Shown piece by piece: positions 52,563 through 62,276 of a stretch of 64,000 nucleotides of DNA. The notes under the pieces are model-generated. The model ran no database searches. It was not told the origin of the DNA and worked only from the letters and a program-made list of their open reading frames with translations. The DNA comes from Plantago ovata (taxonomy: Eukaryota > Streptophyta > Magnoliopsida > Lamiales > Plantaginaceae): assembly GCA_028274465.1 (NCBI GenBank), contig CM051458.1:16321566-16385565 (forward strand). Reading direction: 5' to 3'. A program made the translations under genes and the position numbers. The first letter of the stretch is position 1. Each line of letters opens with the position of its first letter.

Positions 52563-53376
52563 CTAAAAAGCACTAATCCTACGGCTCTCCACTAACCAAC
52601 CGACCCCTTCAGCCGTCAACGCCCCATCCCCATGTTCCTGCTCACGGGTCACATGGTTCTGCCACGATTCCAGCCACAGATCCCGATGCTCCGGATTGAG
52701 GTACCGAACCCATTCTTTATGCCGAAAGTACCTTTCCTTGGCATAATAAATCAAATGCCTGTGAATCTTTTCCGCCCGGATGTTGAATACCCTCAATATC
52801 TCCTCCGCATTGGCAGGAAGGACATAGTAGTATTTCTGCAACACAACAATCCCACCAAAAATCCCACATCAGTGCCCCACAAGAACAAATAATGTGCGTA
52901 CACGTATGTACAGTAAAGGCAATGCCCCAAGAATAGATACTATAGGCAATGCCCCAAGAATAGATAATATAGGCAATGCCCCAAGAACATATAAACAAGT
53001 AATGTACGTACACGTATATAATTAAGGCAATGTCCCAAGAATCCAATGTAGAAATATTCAAGTAAAGATAGTAAAGTACCTGGAATTCTTCCCACAAGTG
53101 CTCCTTCACGGGTCGAGGAACCGTAGCCCACCTTTCTCCGCCACTCCCAGGAGGCATAAAGAACCCTCTTTTCATGAGCATTGTAATCCTTCTAGAAGCT
53201 ATAGTAGGTTGAAACCTGTCACACATTTTGAAAGATTAAGAGTTGGAGTACCGACAACTATATATACAAGAACAATTAAATACCAATTTATTAAGAACTT
53301 ACTTAGATCCGTTGGTGGACAATACTGGAAGCCCATTGATCCGTCGAGGGCCGCCCGATTGCTGTGCTTGATCCAT
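52563..53376 (-). CDS. CACTA-internal three-exon gene, transposase-24-like
   Basis: Exons on the minus strand: 53376-53303, 53215-53080 and 52835-52563. Introns of 87 and 244 bp have GTAAGT...ACAG and GTACTT...GCAG borders. Exon lengths 74, 136 and 273 join into one frame of 160 codons plus stop without any defect. The protein starts MDQAQQSGGPRR; the middle part GERWATVPRPVKEHLWEEFQ, then KYYYVLPANAEEILRVFN and IHRHLIYYAKERYFRHKEWV, resembles the conserved W..VP...K..LW..F pattern of plant Ptta/En/Spm transposase-associated domains (PF03004-like). No catalytic triad is seen. It may be the DNA-binding TNPA-like partner for the subterminal repeats. The start ATG is the first in exon 1. Family call is tentative; the gene structure is well supported. 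Confidence 0.65.
52915..53042. repeat. Minisatellite in intron 2 of the CACTA gene
   Basis: Four copies of GGCAATGCCCCAAGAATAGA-like units (starts near 52918, 52945, 52973 and 53026), spacing 27-28 bases for the first three and interrupted before the last. Confidence 0.8.
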
Positions 53377-53443
53377 GGAAACTAATATAAATATAGCATC
53401 ATCACAATCAAATACAAAACACTAAAATACAAACTCTTAATAT

Positions 53444-53500
53444 GTTTAGACAAATACAAGATGTATTTAGACAAATACAAGATGTTTTTAGACAAATCCG
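53444..53500. repeat. Short tandem repeat in CACTA
   Basis: Three copies of TTTAGACAAATACAAGATG-like units (about 20 bases) directly left of the first long hairpin. Confidence 0.75.
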
Positions 53501-53504
53501 TCGT

Positions 53505-53627
53505 TATATGTGAACACGAAAGGATGTCTGGATCTTTAGGATCTTGAAATCTCCATCTTTAGTTACTGACTAAAGATGGAGACTTCAAACTCCTAAACAT
53601 CCAGACACATTTCTTGCTCACATACTA
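53505..53627. repeat. Long hairpin 1 in CACTA (59-base arms)
   Basis: Left arm 53505-53563, loop of 5 bases, right arm 53569-53627, about 85% complementary with one bulge. The inner 14 bases of each arm (CCATCTTTAGT side) pair perfectly. No ORF. Shape fits a microRNA-like precursor or a small foldback; strand unknown. Confidence 0.75.
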
Positions 53628-53706
53628 CATTATGTATATACAACTTATTAAGAATAGAGGGTTTACATGACTACGATATTGAACTAAACTTTGAGAATGG
53701 CTTATA

Positions 53707-53761
53707 TACGCTGGTACAGTAACAACGACATTAGAAATGTTGTTGTTACGGTACCAGCGTA
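53707..53761. repeat. Long hairpin 2 in CACTA (26-base arms)
   Basis: TACGCTGGTAC...GTACCAGCGTA: arms 53707-53732 and 53736-53761 match at 24 of 26 positions with a 3-base loop. Partial pairing extends about ten bases further out. Confidence 0.78.
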
Positions 53762-53776
53762 CTACAATCATTCACA

Positions 53777-54060
53777 AGCCCAGGCCTACCATACCATTCA
53801 TCAATCTATATATATGGAAGTGATGGTGTGTCCGAAGGACGTCCGAAGGATAGTGTGTTTGTATTTTTTATGCATATACGTATATCATCATCACACTTTA
53901 TAAAATGATTAGATATTACCAAAAATCCTTTAATTTCGAAAATCCTAAAAGTCATTACATAAATGTATGCCTCATAAGTTTTTCCTATACATGAATGTGG
54001 CTACATGAATGTGTACATTAATACATTAACAATAAAGTGTATTCGTCCTTTAGAATTCCC
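53777..54060. other. CACTA interior between hairpins and small ORF
   Basis: AT-rich. GTCCGAAGGA repeated directly (53830-53849). No gene seen. The right end includes a CTATAAGAAG TATA-like box (54069-54078) placed for the ORF at 54114. Confidence 0.45.
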
Positions 54061-54113
54061 AACACCAACTATAAGAAGTCACCTAATTTTAACATATTCT
54101 CACACAAACAAAT

Positions 54114-54422
54114 ATGGAAAACCCTAACAAATTCAGATTTGAAGAAACACCCCCACATTCCCCCCAACCTTCTCCCCCACCACAAATTGATCCCGAAATG
54201 TTGGCTGAAATGGAGGAAGCTCTCCAAGAGGCATTTCCTCCATCTCCCCCCAAATCTCCTACTCCTACCCCATGTGAGCACAAGGTGGTTGAGCACTTAG
54301 AAGACCAAGGAGTCTTCTGCAAGATATGTCAACAATAACTTTTGGAACCAAAAGAAGTCATCGACTGGTCGCTCCTACATGAGGAGTCAAGCTCCGAGGA
54401 CGAGGAGATGAAGAGTGACTAG
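54114..54422 (+). pseudogene. Small Pro-rich ORF with C-H-C-C zinc-type motif, split by TAA
   Basis: ATG at 54114 gives 74 codons to TAA at 54336-54338, and the same frame then stays open for 27 more codons to TAG at 54420-54422. Residues 12-53 are Pro/Glu-rich; C54, H56, C69 and C72 could hold zinc. The extension is acidic (HEESSSEDEEMKSD) with IDWSLL before it. TATA-like CTATAAGAAG lies 40 bases upstream and AATAAAAATT 33 bases downstream. I do not recognise the family. Either a gene with one nonsense change or a read-through arrangement (stop context CAA TAA CTT). Opposite strand to the other CACTA gene. Confidence 0.4.
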
Positions 54423-55200
54423 AATTGAGTTATGTAAACTATATTATTAATAAAAATTCTAACTTTTTATATTTTCTATCTTTCTAATATGTGTTCATTG
54501 CAGTCACATATTCTTTTTTTCTTATTCAATTAATTAATCATTTTTTCCTTTTTGCTTATTGAGTTAATTATTAAGCATTTCCAAAATTGAGTTAAACTAA
54601 GTACATAATAACATAAAACAAAAAAAGAAAAAACGAAAAAATAAGGGTTAGGCAGATTAAACAAAATTCACTTGATGTACTATCTAAATTAACAATTAAC
54701 AAGTTTCTAAATTAACAAATTCAATCAAGAAATCCTAAACCCTAAATTAAAATTAACATACCCTAAATCAAAATTAATAAACTGACAGTTAGAAATCCTA
54801 ACCTTTTAAATGGGGAAGAGAGGGAGAAAGTAAATGGTGGTGGTCCGGCGCGGTGGCTGTGGCGGTCCGGCGGTGGAGGTGCCTTGCTCCTCGTACCCTA
54901 GCCTCCAATAAACATAGAACAAATTCAATCAAAATCAACATCAAAATCAAAATCACTATCAAATGAAAAATACCCAAAATTTAGAGTTTATGTTAATTAC
55001 CTCAAATTGTTGAAAAAACCTCCAAATTGATTAGGGATCAAACTCCTTGTTGGATAGGCTTCGATTTGAGGTAAAATTTGCTTGAATTGGTTGAGTTTGG
55101 AGATGGATCGAGCAAAGAAGAAGAAGCAGAAACGAGAGAAACAAACAATGGAGAAACAGAGAAATGAGGAAGAAGAAAGGTCGGCCGTCTGTATATCACA
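54423..55200 (-). other. CACTA right interior, possible promoter and leader of the minus-strand gene
   Basis: AT-rich to 54830, then a GC-rich GGTGGTGGTCCGG stretch (54834-54895) and a leader-like part. On the minus strand 55190-55010 is pyrimidine-rich and ends in a donor-like TTTGAG|GTAATT (55005), with an acceptor-like site near 54900. It could be the untranslated first exon of the gene at 52563-53376. Inference from sites only. Confidence 0.35.
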
Positions 55201-55202
55201 AC

Positions 55203-55479
55203 TTAGCGACGGATGAGTTCATCCGTCGCTATATGTTTATTTATTTACTTATTTTCCTGTTTTCCTTCATAAAAAATAGTCTGGTCAACATATTTAGCGA
55301 CGGATAAAGTTATCCGTCGCTATTATAGCGACAAATAAATCATATCCGTCGCTAATTAGAACACGAACTGGATATTCCGTGGCACGAACTGAGCTTAGAG
55401 CGCAGTTCGTGTTCATCCGTCGCTACACTCACCGATCCGTCACTAAATAGCGACGGATAGCATCCGTCGCTTAATGGTT
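55203..55479. repeat. CACTA right subterminal repeat array
   Basis: About ten TAGCGACGGA / TCCGTCGCTA motifs in inverted pairs (for example 55204-55232, 55297-55322 and 55448-55471), mirror image of the left array. Confidence 0.8.
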
Positions 55480-55493
55480 GTTTTCTTGTAGTG

Positions 55494-56780
55494 TATTCAC
55501 ATATGCACTTTGTTAAACAAGAGAGTCTCTCGTAACATTCTCTACCTGGACCTGGTCAGTGACGACACAATGAAACATGTTAGAATACAAATGGTTGCCC
55601 CGTGCCTATGAAACCGAGGGCTTACTACTGTTCACCAAGTTGAGACTTTCCCTCAAGAGAGGTCGAACCAATACTGGCTCTCATCAAACGAAGAAGGGTT
55701 CCCTAATAGACAACACTCCCCTATTCTACCCAACTCTCAAAGCAAAGACTATTCACCACTTCCTGAATGGCAGGACGAGGGTGGTCTAGAACAATAGACA
55801 CAAAACAAAAGATAGAATATACAACTCGATTACGAACAATTACAAAAGCTGAAAAAATAATGCAACACTTTGCTAAAACTGCTTTTGGCTTGCTTGGACC
55901 CTTCTTTTGCTTTTTTTGGTCTTAATCGTTTTTTCTTCTTTTTTTCTTTGTTTTCTTTTTCTTTTCTTTCTTTTCCAGATTCTGGAATTTTTCTTTTTTT
56001 TTTCCTTTTCTCTTTTTTTTTTTGTATATAGCCAGCATTAGCACAATGAAAGTACAATGAAAAGAAATAACAACGACACTACAACGACCTCCCCAAACCT
56101 ATTCGAAAGAATAGGTTGGAGCACAAACTCACAAGAAAAAATAAAAACAAACTCAGCACGACTCACAAAGACGAAAAACAAGTCATAATGATAGTGAACC
56201 CCTCCCCAAACCTATTCGTTAGAATAGGTTTCAAACAAAGGATCACACACCTCACTCACCTCCTTCCTAGGCATTTAGCAATCTCAATAAGCAAGGTGAA
56301 GACTTGTTGCCTCTTACGTACATAATTACACGGGAATACAACCAAAGACTCTAACATGCAACATTTCATAAGGCCTTCGCGAACCGCAGTAGAGAAAACA
56401 CCACATAGTGATGTCGAGACTACCAAGTTTAACTAGTGCACATACAAATATGACAAGCCAAGCGAGACAAACCTCAAACTATTCCATAGAGATGCAATGC
56501 ATGGGCAATGGTCATAAACACTTAGTCTATACAATAAAAAGTTCAAAAAATTTGGCAATAAACTCCACACAAAAATCATGCAAAACTATACGAGAATGAA
56601 TGCAAACTAAATCCTAAGAAAGCGGTAAACGTGTAAACAAAATGCAAGATACAATACTCAACACCAATAAGCCAGACACAACTAACATCAAAGTTCACAT
56701 AACACCCCCCCCCCCAGATGAAGCTCAAGCTAGTCCCTCGCAAAAGAAAATGAGGAATACAAAGTGATACTAGATGTTAC
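55494..56780 (-). other. Athila-3 3' non-coding region, piece right of CACTA
   Basis: Continues the Athila order: purine tract (plus strand T/C-rich, 55890-56030) with GACC/GGTC stem, two hairpin plus polypurine modules (56092-56122 with AACCTATTC/GAATAGGTT, and 56203-56232), and the sequence homologous to 24560-25150. A run of ten or so C lies at 56706-56716. No gene. Confidence 0.7.
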
Positions 56781-57482
56781 CGAATGTTTGGCTTCTGTCG
56801 GCTGAGTACCAGAATAGACATGTGTAAAACTTCAAGCTGGCAATTCAAGAGTATCTCCCCACGGTGGGCGCCATTCTCTTGGTCCGGTGTAGCAAAGAGA
56901 CCTAGGAAGCTTCATCGATCTCACCATCGGGAATGGACGGTTTTTCTTCACAGGAATATCCGCTAAAGATTTCACCAATAGTGGAACATTAACTTCGAAC
57001 TCAGCGAGGTGCTTGTATAGTGGCGACTCCTGTGTATCCTATTTGGCCAGCTTGATCCTACCATGGAATGGCATATGAGGTTTCGGGGGCACATAAGGGT
57101 TGGAGGACTTATGAAGTACCTCCGTAAGATTGGGTGTGTCCCCCTTTTCCTCATTATTGACGACGCCGCCTTCAGGTGTTTGAGGTGTATCGTCCTTTCC
57201 ACCTCGGAGAAGTAGATTAACTTCCTCGAACTCAGTAGCCTCAGTAGTAACCGCTGGAACGGGCTCCGTAGCATGAAGAATGTCGGCGACGAGCGAATTC
57301 GGGGAGATGGGGTCGTCCAGCTCCCTGGCGGTCCGCGGCGGACTGCCTCCCACGCTCGGCGGACCGCCCGGGGTGGGCAGTGGGGATCCTTCCCCACTGT
57401 CCGTACGCGACGAACCGCCCCCCACTCCCGGCGGTGCGCCTGGGAGTGGAAGGGGGTCCCCGCACTTTCTGGACGTGGGGGG
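56781..57482 (-). pseudogene. gag: Athila-3 gag-protease linker remnant
   Basis: Minus-strand frames 57425-57039 and a shifted continuation to 56972. The conserved block PYVPPKPHMPFHGRIKLAK, then (after a stop) SPLYKHLAEFEVNVPLLVKSLADIP, matches the gag-protease linker of Ty3/gypsy plant elements (P-F-P-x-R-L ... F-x-x-x-x-V-N-I-P). Upstream is a Pro/Gly-rich low-complexity part encoded by CpG-rich palindromic DNA (57300-57450). Protease and pol that should follow are deleted; the sequence runs directly into the region next to the 3' non-coding part. Cut by Angela-3 at 57483. Confidence 0.65.
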
Positions 57483-58065
57483 TGTAAGAAAATATGGTCA
57501 GAGTTACCCCTAGGGTACGCAGCGGAATTTCAAAATTTTCTTAACATGCAGGTTAATTGATCATGCATATAACGTATATAATAAACAAATTAATCAGAAG
57601 ACTTACAATACTCCAAAGCAAGAATAGGTATTGAATCGATATGTCAATCGATGAAGTCTTCGTAATGGTCCGGTGAATCTTCTCCTTCGTCGAAGTCGAA
57701 GATATCTGCAATACTTTGATTATCTGCAAGACAATAAATGTTAGTTTCAAGCTCTTTGAACCTCAACCTTGGTATCCACGGATGAACAGCTTATCGGAAA
57801 GAATGCTAGGATATTCTTTATGTGGCCAAGAAGATGGGGCAGCAATTTTCCTCCGGTCGGATTGGCGCGCGGCTATAGAGAGGTGGGAGAGCTTTTTATT
57901 TTCTCTAACAAAACTGGTAGGAAGAATGATTCAGAATAATCTTCAATCAATCTTATGAAAAGCTCTCTAATAGTCTACTATATATAGTAGTCAATAGAAG
58001 TCTAAAGAAGAATCAATTAGACTTCATAAAGGAATAAGAATCTAATTCTTATTGCACAAGGAAAC

Positions 58066-59319
58066 TGATGAACGCGCGGATGTCGTGCTCCGAGCGAATC
58101 AAATATATTTGTTAATTAGCCAAAGGCAATCCACAACTACAACGAAAACTGTAGTGTAGCAGTAGAATGACTCGAGTGTCGTTCTCTCAGGACTATAACT
58201 AGCTTTATCAAATCTAATTTAGAATATAAAAACAGCAGACGTAAAAGCAAAGGGTTTTTCTAACAGATAATGGAGATTGGTGATAGTATGATCCTTCAAA
58301 GCATAACGGGTCGATAATCATGCGTAAATTCCTCGGTCTTGCATGGAGATATTTGATCAATCTAATGTCCTGTTGTAATTATTAAGCACTACGAAGATAA
58401 AGGTACTGACAAGTCAATCACTATTGTCCAATTGTGTTCCGTAATTATGCAACACTACGAAGATAAACTCGCGTATAGGTCGACGAGGGTCCAATTGTGC
58501 ATAATAATTAATACAACATACGAGAATTTAGTCTGACCCTGATCAACGAAATAAAGCAATAACACAGAGTATAATGCGCGATATAGCCATTAGCATGATT
58601 ATCTTCCCTTCGCTAAGAATTCACATACTACCACCAACGATAAGTTTAGCTACTCATAATAGGCATGCAATCAACAGAAATCATAGAAGAAAACATGTTG
58701 AAAGATAAATAAGAATAAGTAGAATAAACTGTAAGATACAATGTTACCGAAGGTTGTCAATCTCCGAAGAATTCCGATCCTACAAGCTCCAAACTGCTAT
58801 GAAAAAGAGTCCCCTAAGCTACGAACCCCCAGAACAGGCTCTGGGAAGTCCCTACCTAAAACTACAGAGAAAGGTGAGAAAGTAGGTCTGGAAAAGTATG
58901 AATTTCGAAGAAAATCTGAGCAACTATATATAGGCCTCGAATATGTGTGGGGCGGTTCGCCCCAGAGAAAATCTCGCGGAATTCCGCGTTTTCAACGCGT
59001 TTTTGGATTTCTTCCCCTTTTCGGACTCGGTTTCTGACTTCTAGTGGCCTTCTAACCTCCAGATTCGACCCCTAGACTCCAAATCCTATCCGGAAACCTT
59101 CAGATACTCCAAATAGGCTTCTGGAACACCAATTCCTTGTCAACTTCAATATAATTGCTCGGAAATCCTCGATTTTCAACCAAAACCTGTAAAATAAAAT
59201 CTAAAGGGAAACGTGACACTATTCTAACAAAATGTACTAAAATATAGCTAAATTAACATAGAGGATAGCTAAAATAGGTGAAAAAGACTCGAATGAAAGT
59301 GTAAAATACACATTCATCA
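58066..59319 (-). mobile_element. Athila-4 3' LTR (1254 bp)
   Basis: Minus strand TGATGAATG...GTTCATCA. One GC palindrome GGGGCGGTTCGCCCC (58950-58964) beside TATA box CTATATATAG (58924-58933); Athila-1 has two. The stretch 58740-59040 is closely similar to 4511-4828 of Athila-1, inverted. Confidence 0.85.
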
Positions 59320-60347
59320 AACTCCCCAAACCGAACCTTTGCTTGTCCTCAAGCAACTAAGCTAGACTCTAATACAAAAAACAATGCAAGACACAAAATG
59401 GAGTCTCATGCCAAATTAAATGAACTAATCCACTGAATCTATCAAAAAACAGATGAACAAAAACCATATAAATCAAAGCATGAATATAGGTTGAAGAATA
59501 CCTCGATTGACTTGTACACATCCACATAAGCACTTATGTCAAGACAAGATAGTCTCTCGTAACATTCTCTACCTGGACCTAGTCAGTGACGACGTAATGA
59601 AGCATGCTAAGATACGAATGGTTGCCCCGTGCCTATGAAACTGAGGACTTACTGTTGTTCGACCATGTTAAGACTTTCCCTCAAAGAGGTCGAACCAGTA
59701 CTGGCTCTCATCAAACGAATGAGGGTTCCCTATAAAAGATAACACTCCCCTATTCTACCCATCTCTAAAGTAAAGTATTAAGCTATTCACCACTTCCTGA
59801 ATGGCAGGACGAGGGTGGTCTAGAACAGATGACACTCAAGACAAAAAAGATAAAAAATAGAAAATTACAACACGATTACGAACATTACAAGAATTGAAAA
59901 TAAGACTCAACACTTTGCTAAACTGCTATTTGGCTTTTCTTTTTTGGACCCTTCTTTGCTTTTTTGGGGTCTTTTCTTTTTTTCTTTTTTTCCTTTTGTT
60001 TTTCTCTTTTTTTTCCTGGAATTTTCCTTTCTTTTTTTTTCGATTTTTTTCCTAGCCAGCAGTAGCATAACAAAAAGAGAAATAAAATGACTCACACGAC
60101 TTCCCCAACGAAAGAATAGGTTGGAGTACAAAATTTACGGAAAAGGAAAAATAAACTCACGATACGAAAATGGAAAACGAAAACAAGTCTATGATGGTGT
60201 AACCCCCTCCCCAAACCTATTCGGAAGAATGGGTTATAAACAAAGGATCACACAACCTCACACTACCTCCTTCCTAGGCATTTAGCAATCTCAAAGCATG
60301 ATGAAAACTTGTTGCCTCTTAGGTACATAATTACTCGGGAAAACAAC
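59320..60347 (-). other. Athila-4 retained internal 3' sequence
   Basis: Polypurine tract (plus strand AACTCCCCAAACCGAACC, 59320-59337), purine tract at 59935-60050 with GACCC/GGGTC stem, and two hairpin plus polypurine modules (about 60100-60125, partly deleted, and 60205-60235). No coding capacity. Confidence 0.72.
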
Positions 60348-60595
60348 CTAGACTCCAAATCCTATCCGGAAACCTTCAGATACTCCAAATAGGCTTATGG
60401 AACACCAATTCCTTGTCAACTTCAATATAATTGCCCGGAAATCCTCGATTTTCAACCAAAACCTGTAAAATAAAATCTAAAGGGAAACGTGACACTATTC
60501 TAATAAAATGTACTAAAATATAGATAAATTAACATAGAGGATAGCTAAAATAGGTGAAAAAGACTCGAATGAAAGTGTAAAATACACATTCATCA
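60348..60595 (-). mobile_element. Athila-4 5' LTR fragment (first 248 bases)
   Basis: Nearly identical to 59072-59319 in the 3' LTR; ends at the target duplication GAAAC. Confidence 0.85.
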
Positions 60596-61390
60596 GAAAC
60601 CAATTTGAGTCTAAATTCATTCCCAATCAAATTAAAACTCAATTAGGAAAATCTAACTTATCCCTTGACTTCTAATATGGGAAGGAGTCGAACTCCTCCC
60701 CATACTACTGATGGTCGCGCGGCTCATCAAGGGGGTTAGGTGGGTCCCGATTTTGGGACCCACTTATAATTCTAAGGCAATTCAAATTCCAAGTAGATTT
60801 TGCGCATGTGCATATATTAATTCTAAATTAACATATCCTTCCAAATCAAACCTCCATTATATTTCTAAAATATAATCTTTAATTGTATTTACATAAAATA
60901 CAATTAATCAATCAATTCAATTAATAATTCCAAATTATTAATTGAGCCACAAATAATTATAATTAATTCCAAATTAATTATAATTCATCAATCACAATTA
61001 ATTCTAAATTAATTGCGATTCCATCTTCAAGGATATTCGGATAAGCTGAATCACCACATAGTGTGACCCATACGGCCTTATTGTATTAAGCAAGTGCTAC
61101 ACTAGGCAACATGGAATTCCTAGACGGTTCCATTTGCAATATTAATACATGAGGACGTTTGAGAGGTTTCTCAAAGCAAACCCTTTCGTTGTGAAGTCTG
61201 TTGCGCTCAACGCTGCGATGGTAACGTCCCTTCATCTGACTGACTCGAATGCATCTAGGATCGATGAAGTGTCTATCCGAATAATACATCCACGGGCGTC
61301 TTCAGTGAGTTGCTTGGTGAATCCAATATCTATTATGACTATCATAATAATATTGATACGTTGGCCAGCGGCTTGACCGATCACAACTTT

Positions 61391-62276
61391 GAACGCGTCG
61401 AAAACGCGTCACCTGCCGACTGGAGGTCCCGGGCGATTCGCCCGGGACGTGGGTCGGTTCGCCCCACACCAGGCGATTCGCCCGGTGTGTGGTGCGACTC
61501 GCCCCACACCTGCTGAACATCTATATATAGTTGCTCAGTTTCTCCGTTTTTTCATACTTTCTCAGACCTTTTTTCATACCTTTCTCATTAGTTTTAGGGG
61601 AGAATTCTCCAGAGCCTGTTCTGGGAATTCTTAGCATAGGAGATACTTTTTCTTATCGTTTTGGAGCTTGTGAGATCGCGATTCTTCGAGATTGACAACC
61701 TTCGGTAACATTGAATCTTACAATTTTTTCTATTCATATTTATTTATCTTTCAACATGTTTTCATTCAATCTTGCTATGATTTCTGTTGATTGCATGTCA
61801 TCTATGAGTAGCTAAATCTATTGTTGGTGATAGTATGTGATTTCTTAGCGAAAGGGTTAATAATTATGCTGATGGCGGTAAAGCGAATCAGACTTTGAGT
61901 TATTGTTTATTTCTTTGATCTATCTAAGTCCTCTATCTTCGTAGTGTTGAATAATAACGGAACACATTGGACAATTCATTGATCAAAGATCTCTATGCAA
62001 AACGATCGGTTACTTCATGCATGATTATTAACCTACTATGCTTTGAATGATCATACTATCACTAACTTCCATTATCTGATAAGAAAAACCTTTGCTAAGT
62101 CGTTTGTTGATTTTACATTTTTAAGTTAGATTAGATAAAGCTAGTTATAGTCCTTAGAGATCGACACTCGGGGTTATTTTACTGCTACACTACGGTTTTC
62201 GTTGTAGTTGTGAATTGCCTTTGGCTAAATACAAATTTATTTGATTAATTAGAATCTGACAAATTCCGGTTCATCA
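61391..62276 (+). mobile_element. Athila-5: LTR fragment lacking its first 330 or so bases
   Basis: Matches Athila-2 LTR from the CGCGTC...GCCGACTGGAG part to the end GGTTCATCA. Four GC palindromic modules (61427-61505) and TATA box CTATATATAG (61521-61530). The left side joins Angela-3, the right side SIRE-D (first bases ATTCT). Presumably the 3' LTR end of an Athila copy that entered SIRE-D. Confidence 0.8.

Larger units (their letters stand above)
52000..55493. mobile_element. CACTA (En/Spm-like) DNA transposon, 3494 bp
   Basis: Terminal inverted repeats CACTACAAGGAAAAC (52000-52014) and, inverted, CACTACAAGAAAAC (55480-55493). Three-base duplication TAT (51997-51999 and 55494-55496), the CACTA standard. 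Both subterminal regions are packed with AGCGACGGA/TCCGTCGCT motifs. Inside are a small spliced gene on the minus strand, a small ORF on the plus strand and two long hairpins. No TNPD/TNP2-size transposase is present, so it is probably non-autonomous. Confidence 0.88.
50519..57482 (-). mobile_element. Athila-3: Athila-like element, 3' part, interrupted by CACTA
   Basis: Minus strand: gag-protease linker (56972-57425), a third-region remnant, 3' non-coding region, polypurine tract, 3' LTR (50519-51802). CACTA sits at 52000-55493. Pol is absent, so this copy has a large internal deletion. The upper end is cut by the Angela-3 LTR at 57483. LTR sequence is more distant from the other Athila copies, especially in its GC modules (GGCGGTCCGCCGC type). 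Confidence 0.75.
58066..60595 (-). mobile_element. Athila-4: 2.5-kb deletion derivative with target duplication
   Basis: Flanked by GAAAC (58061-58065 and 60596-60600) inside the Angela-3 LTR. Minus strand: 5' LTR fragment (60348-60595, first 248 bases only), then directly the last kilobase of internal sequence (59320-60347), then a complete 3' LTR (58066-59319). Primer site, gag, pol and most of the 5' LTR are deleted between CCTA-type micro-homology at 60347-60350. LTR is of the Athila-1 type (GTGTTCCAA..GCGCGTTCATCA). Confidence 0.85.
57483..61390 (-). mobile_element. Angela-3 LTR, split by Athila-4 and truncated
   Basis: Pieces 57483-58065 and 60601-61390 align in order with the Angela-2 LTR (plus-strand start TGTAAGAAAATATGG). 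The last 700 or so bases of the plus-strand view (first bases of the LTR in sense) are missing: the match stops near 61385, at the Athila-5 fragment. TATA box CTATATATAG near 57979-57988 and the GGTCCC/GGGACC palindrome near 60741-60764 are kept. No internal element sequence follows, so it is either a solo LTR or one end of a rearranged copy. Confidence 0.78.

Noticed and set aside
53691..53903. Plus-strand open frame of 70 codons in CACTA
   Set aside because: It is the translation of hairpin 2 and flanking AT-rich DNA; no family resemblance and no promoter or poly(A) context.
57273..57560. Plus-strand frames of 77-95 codons in GC-rich DNA
   Set aside because: Shadows of the minus-strand Athila-3 linker running into the Angela-3 LTR; no conserved motif.
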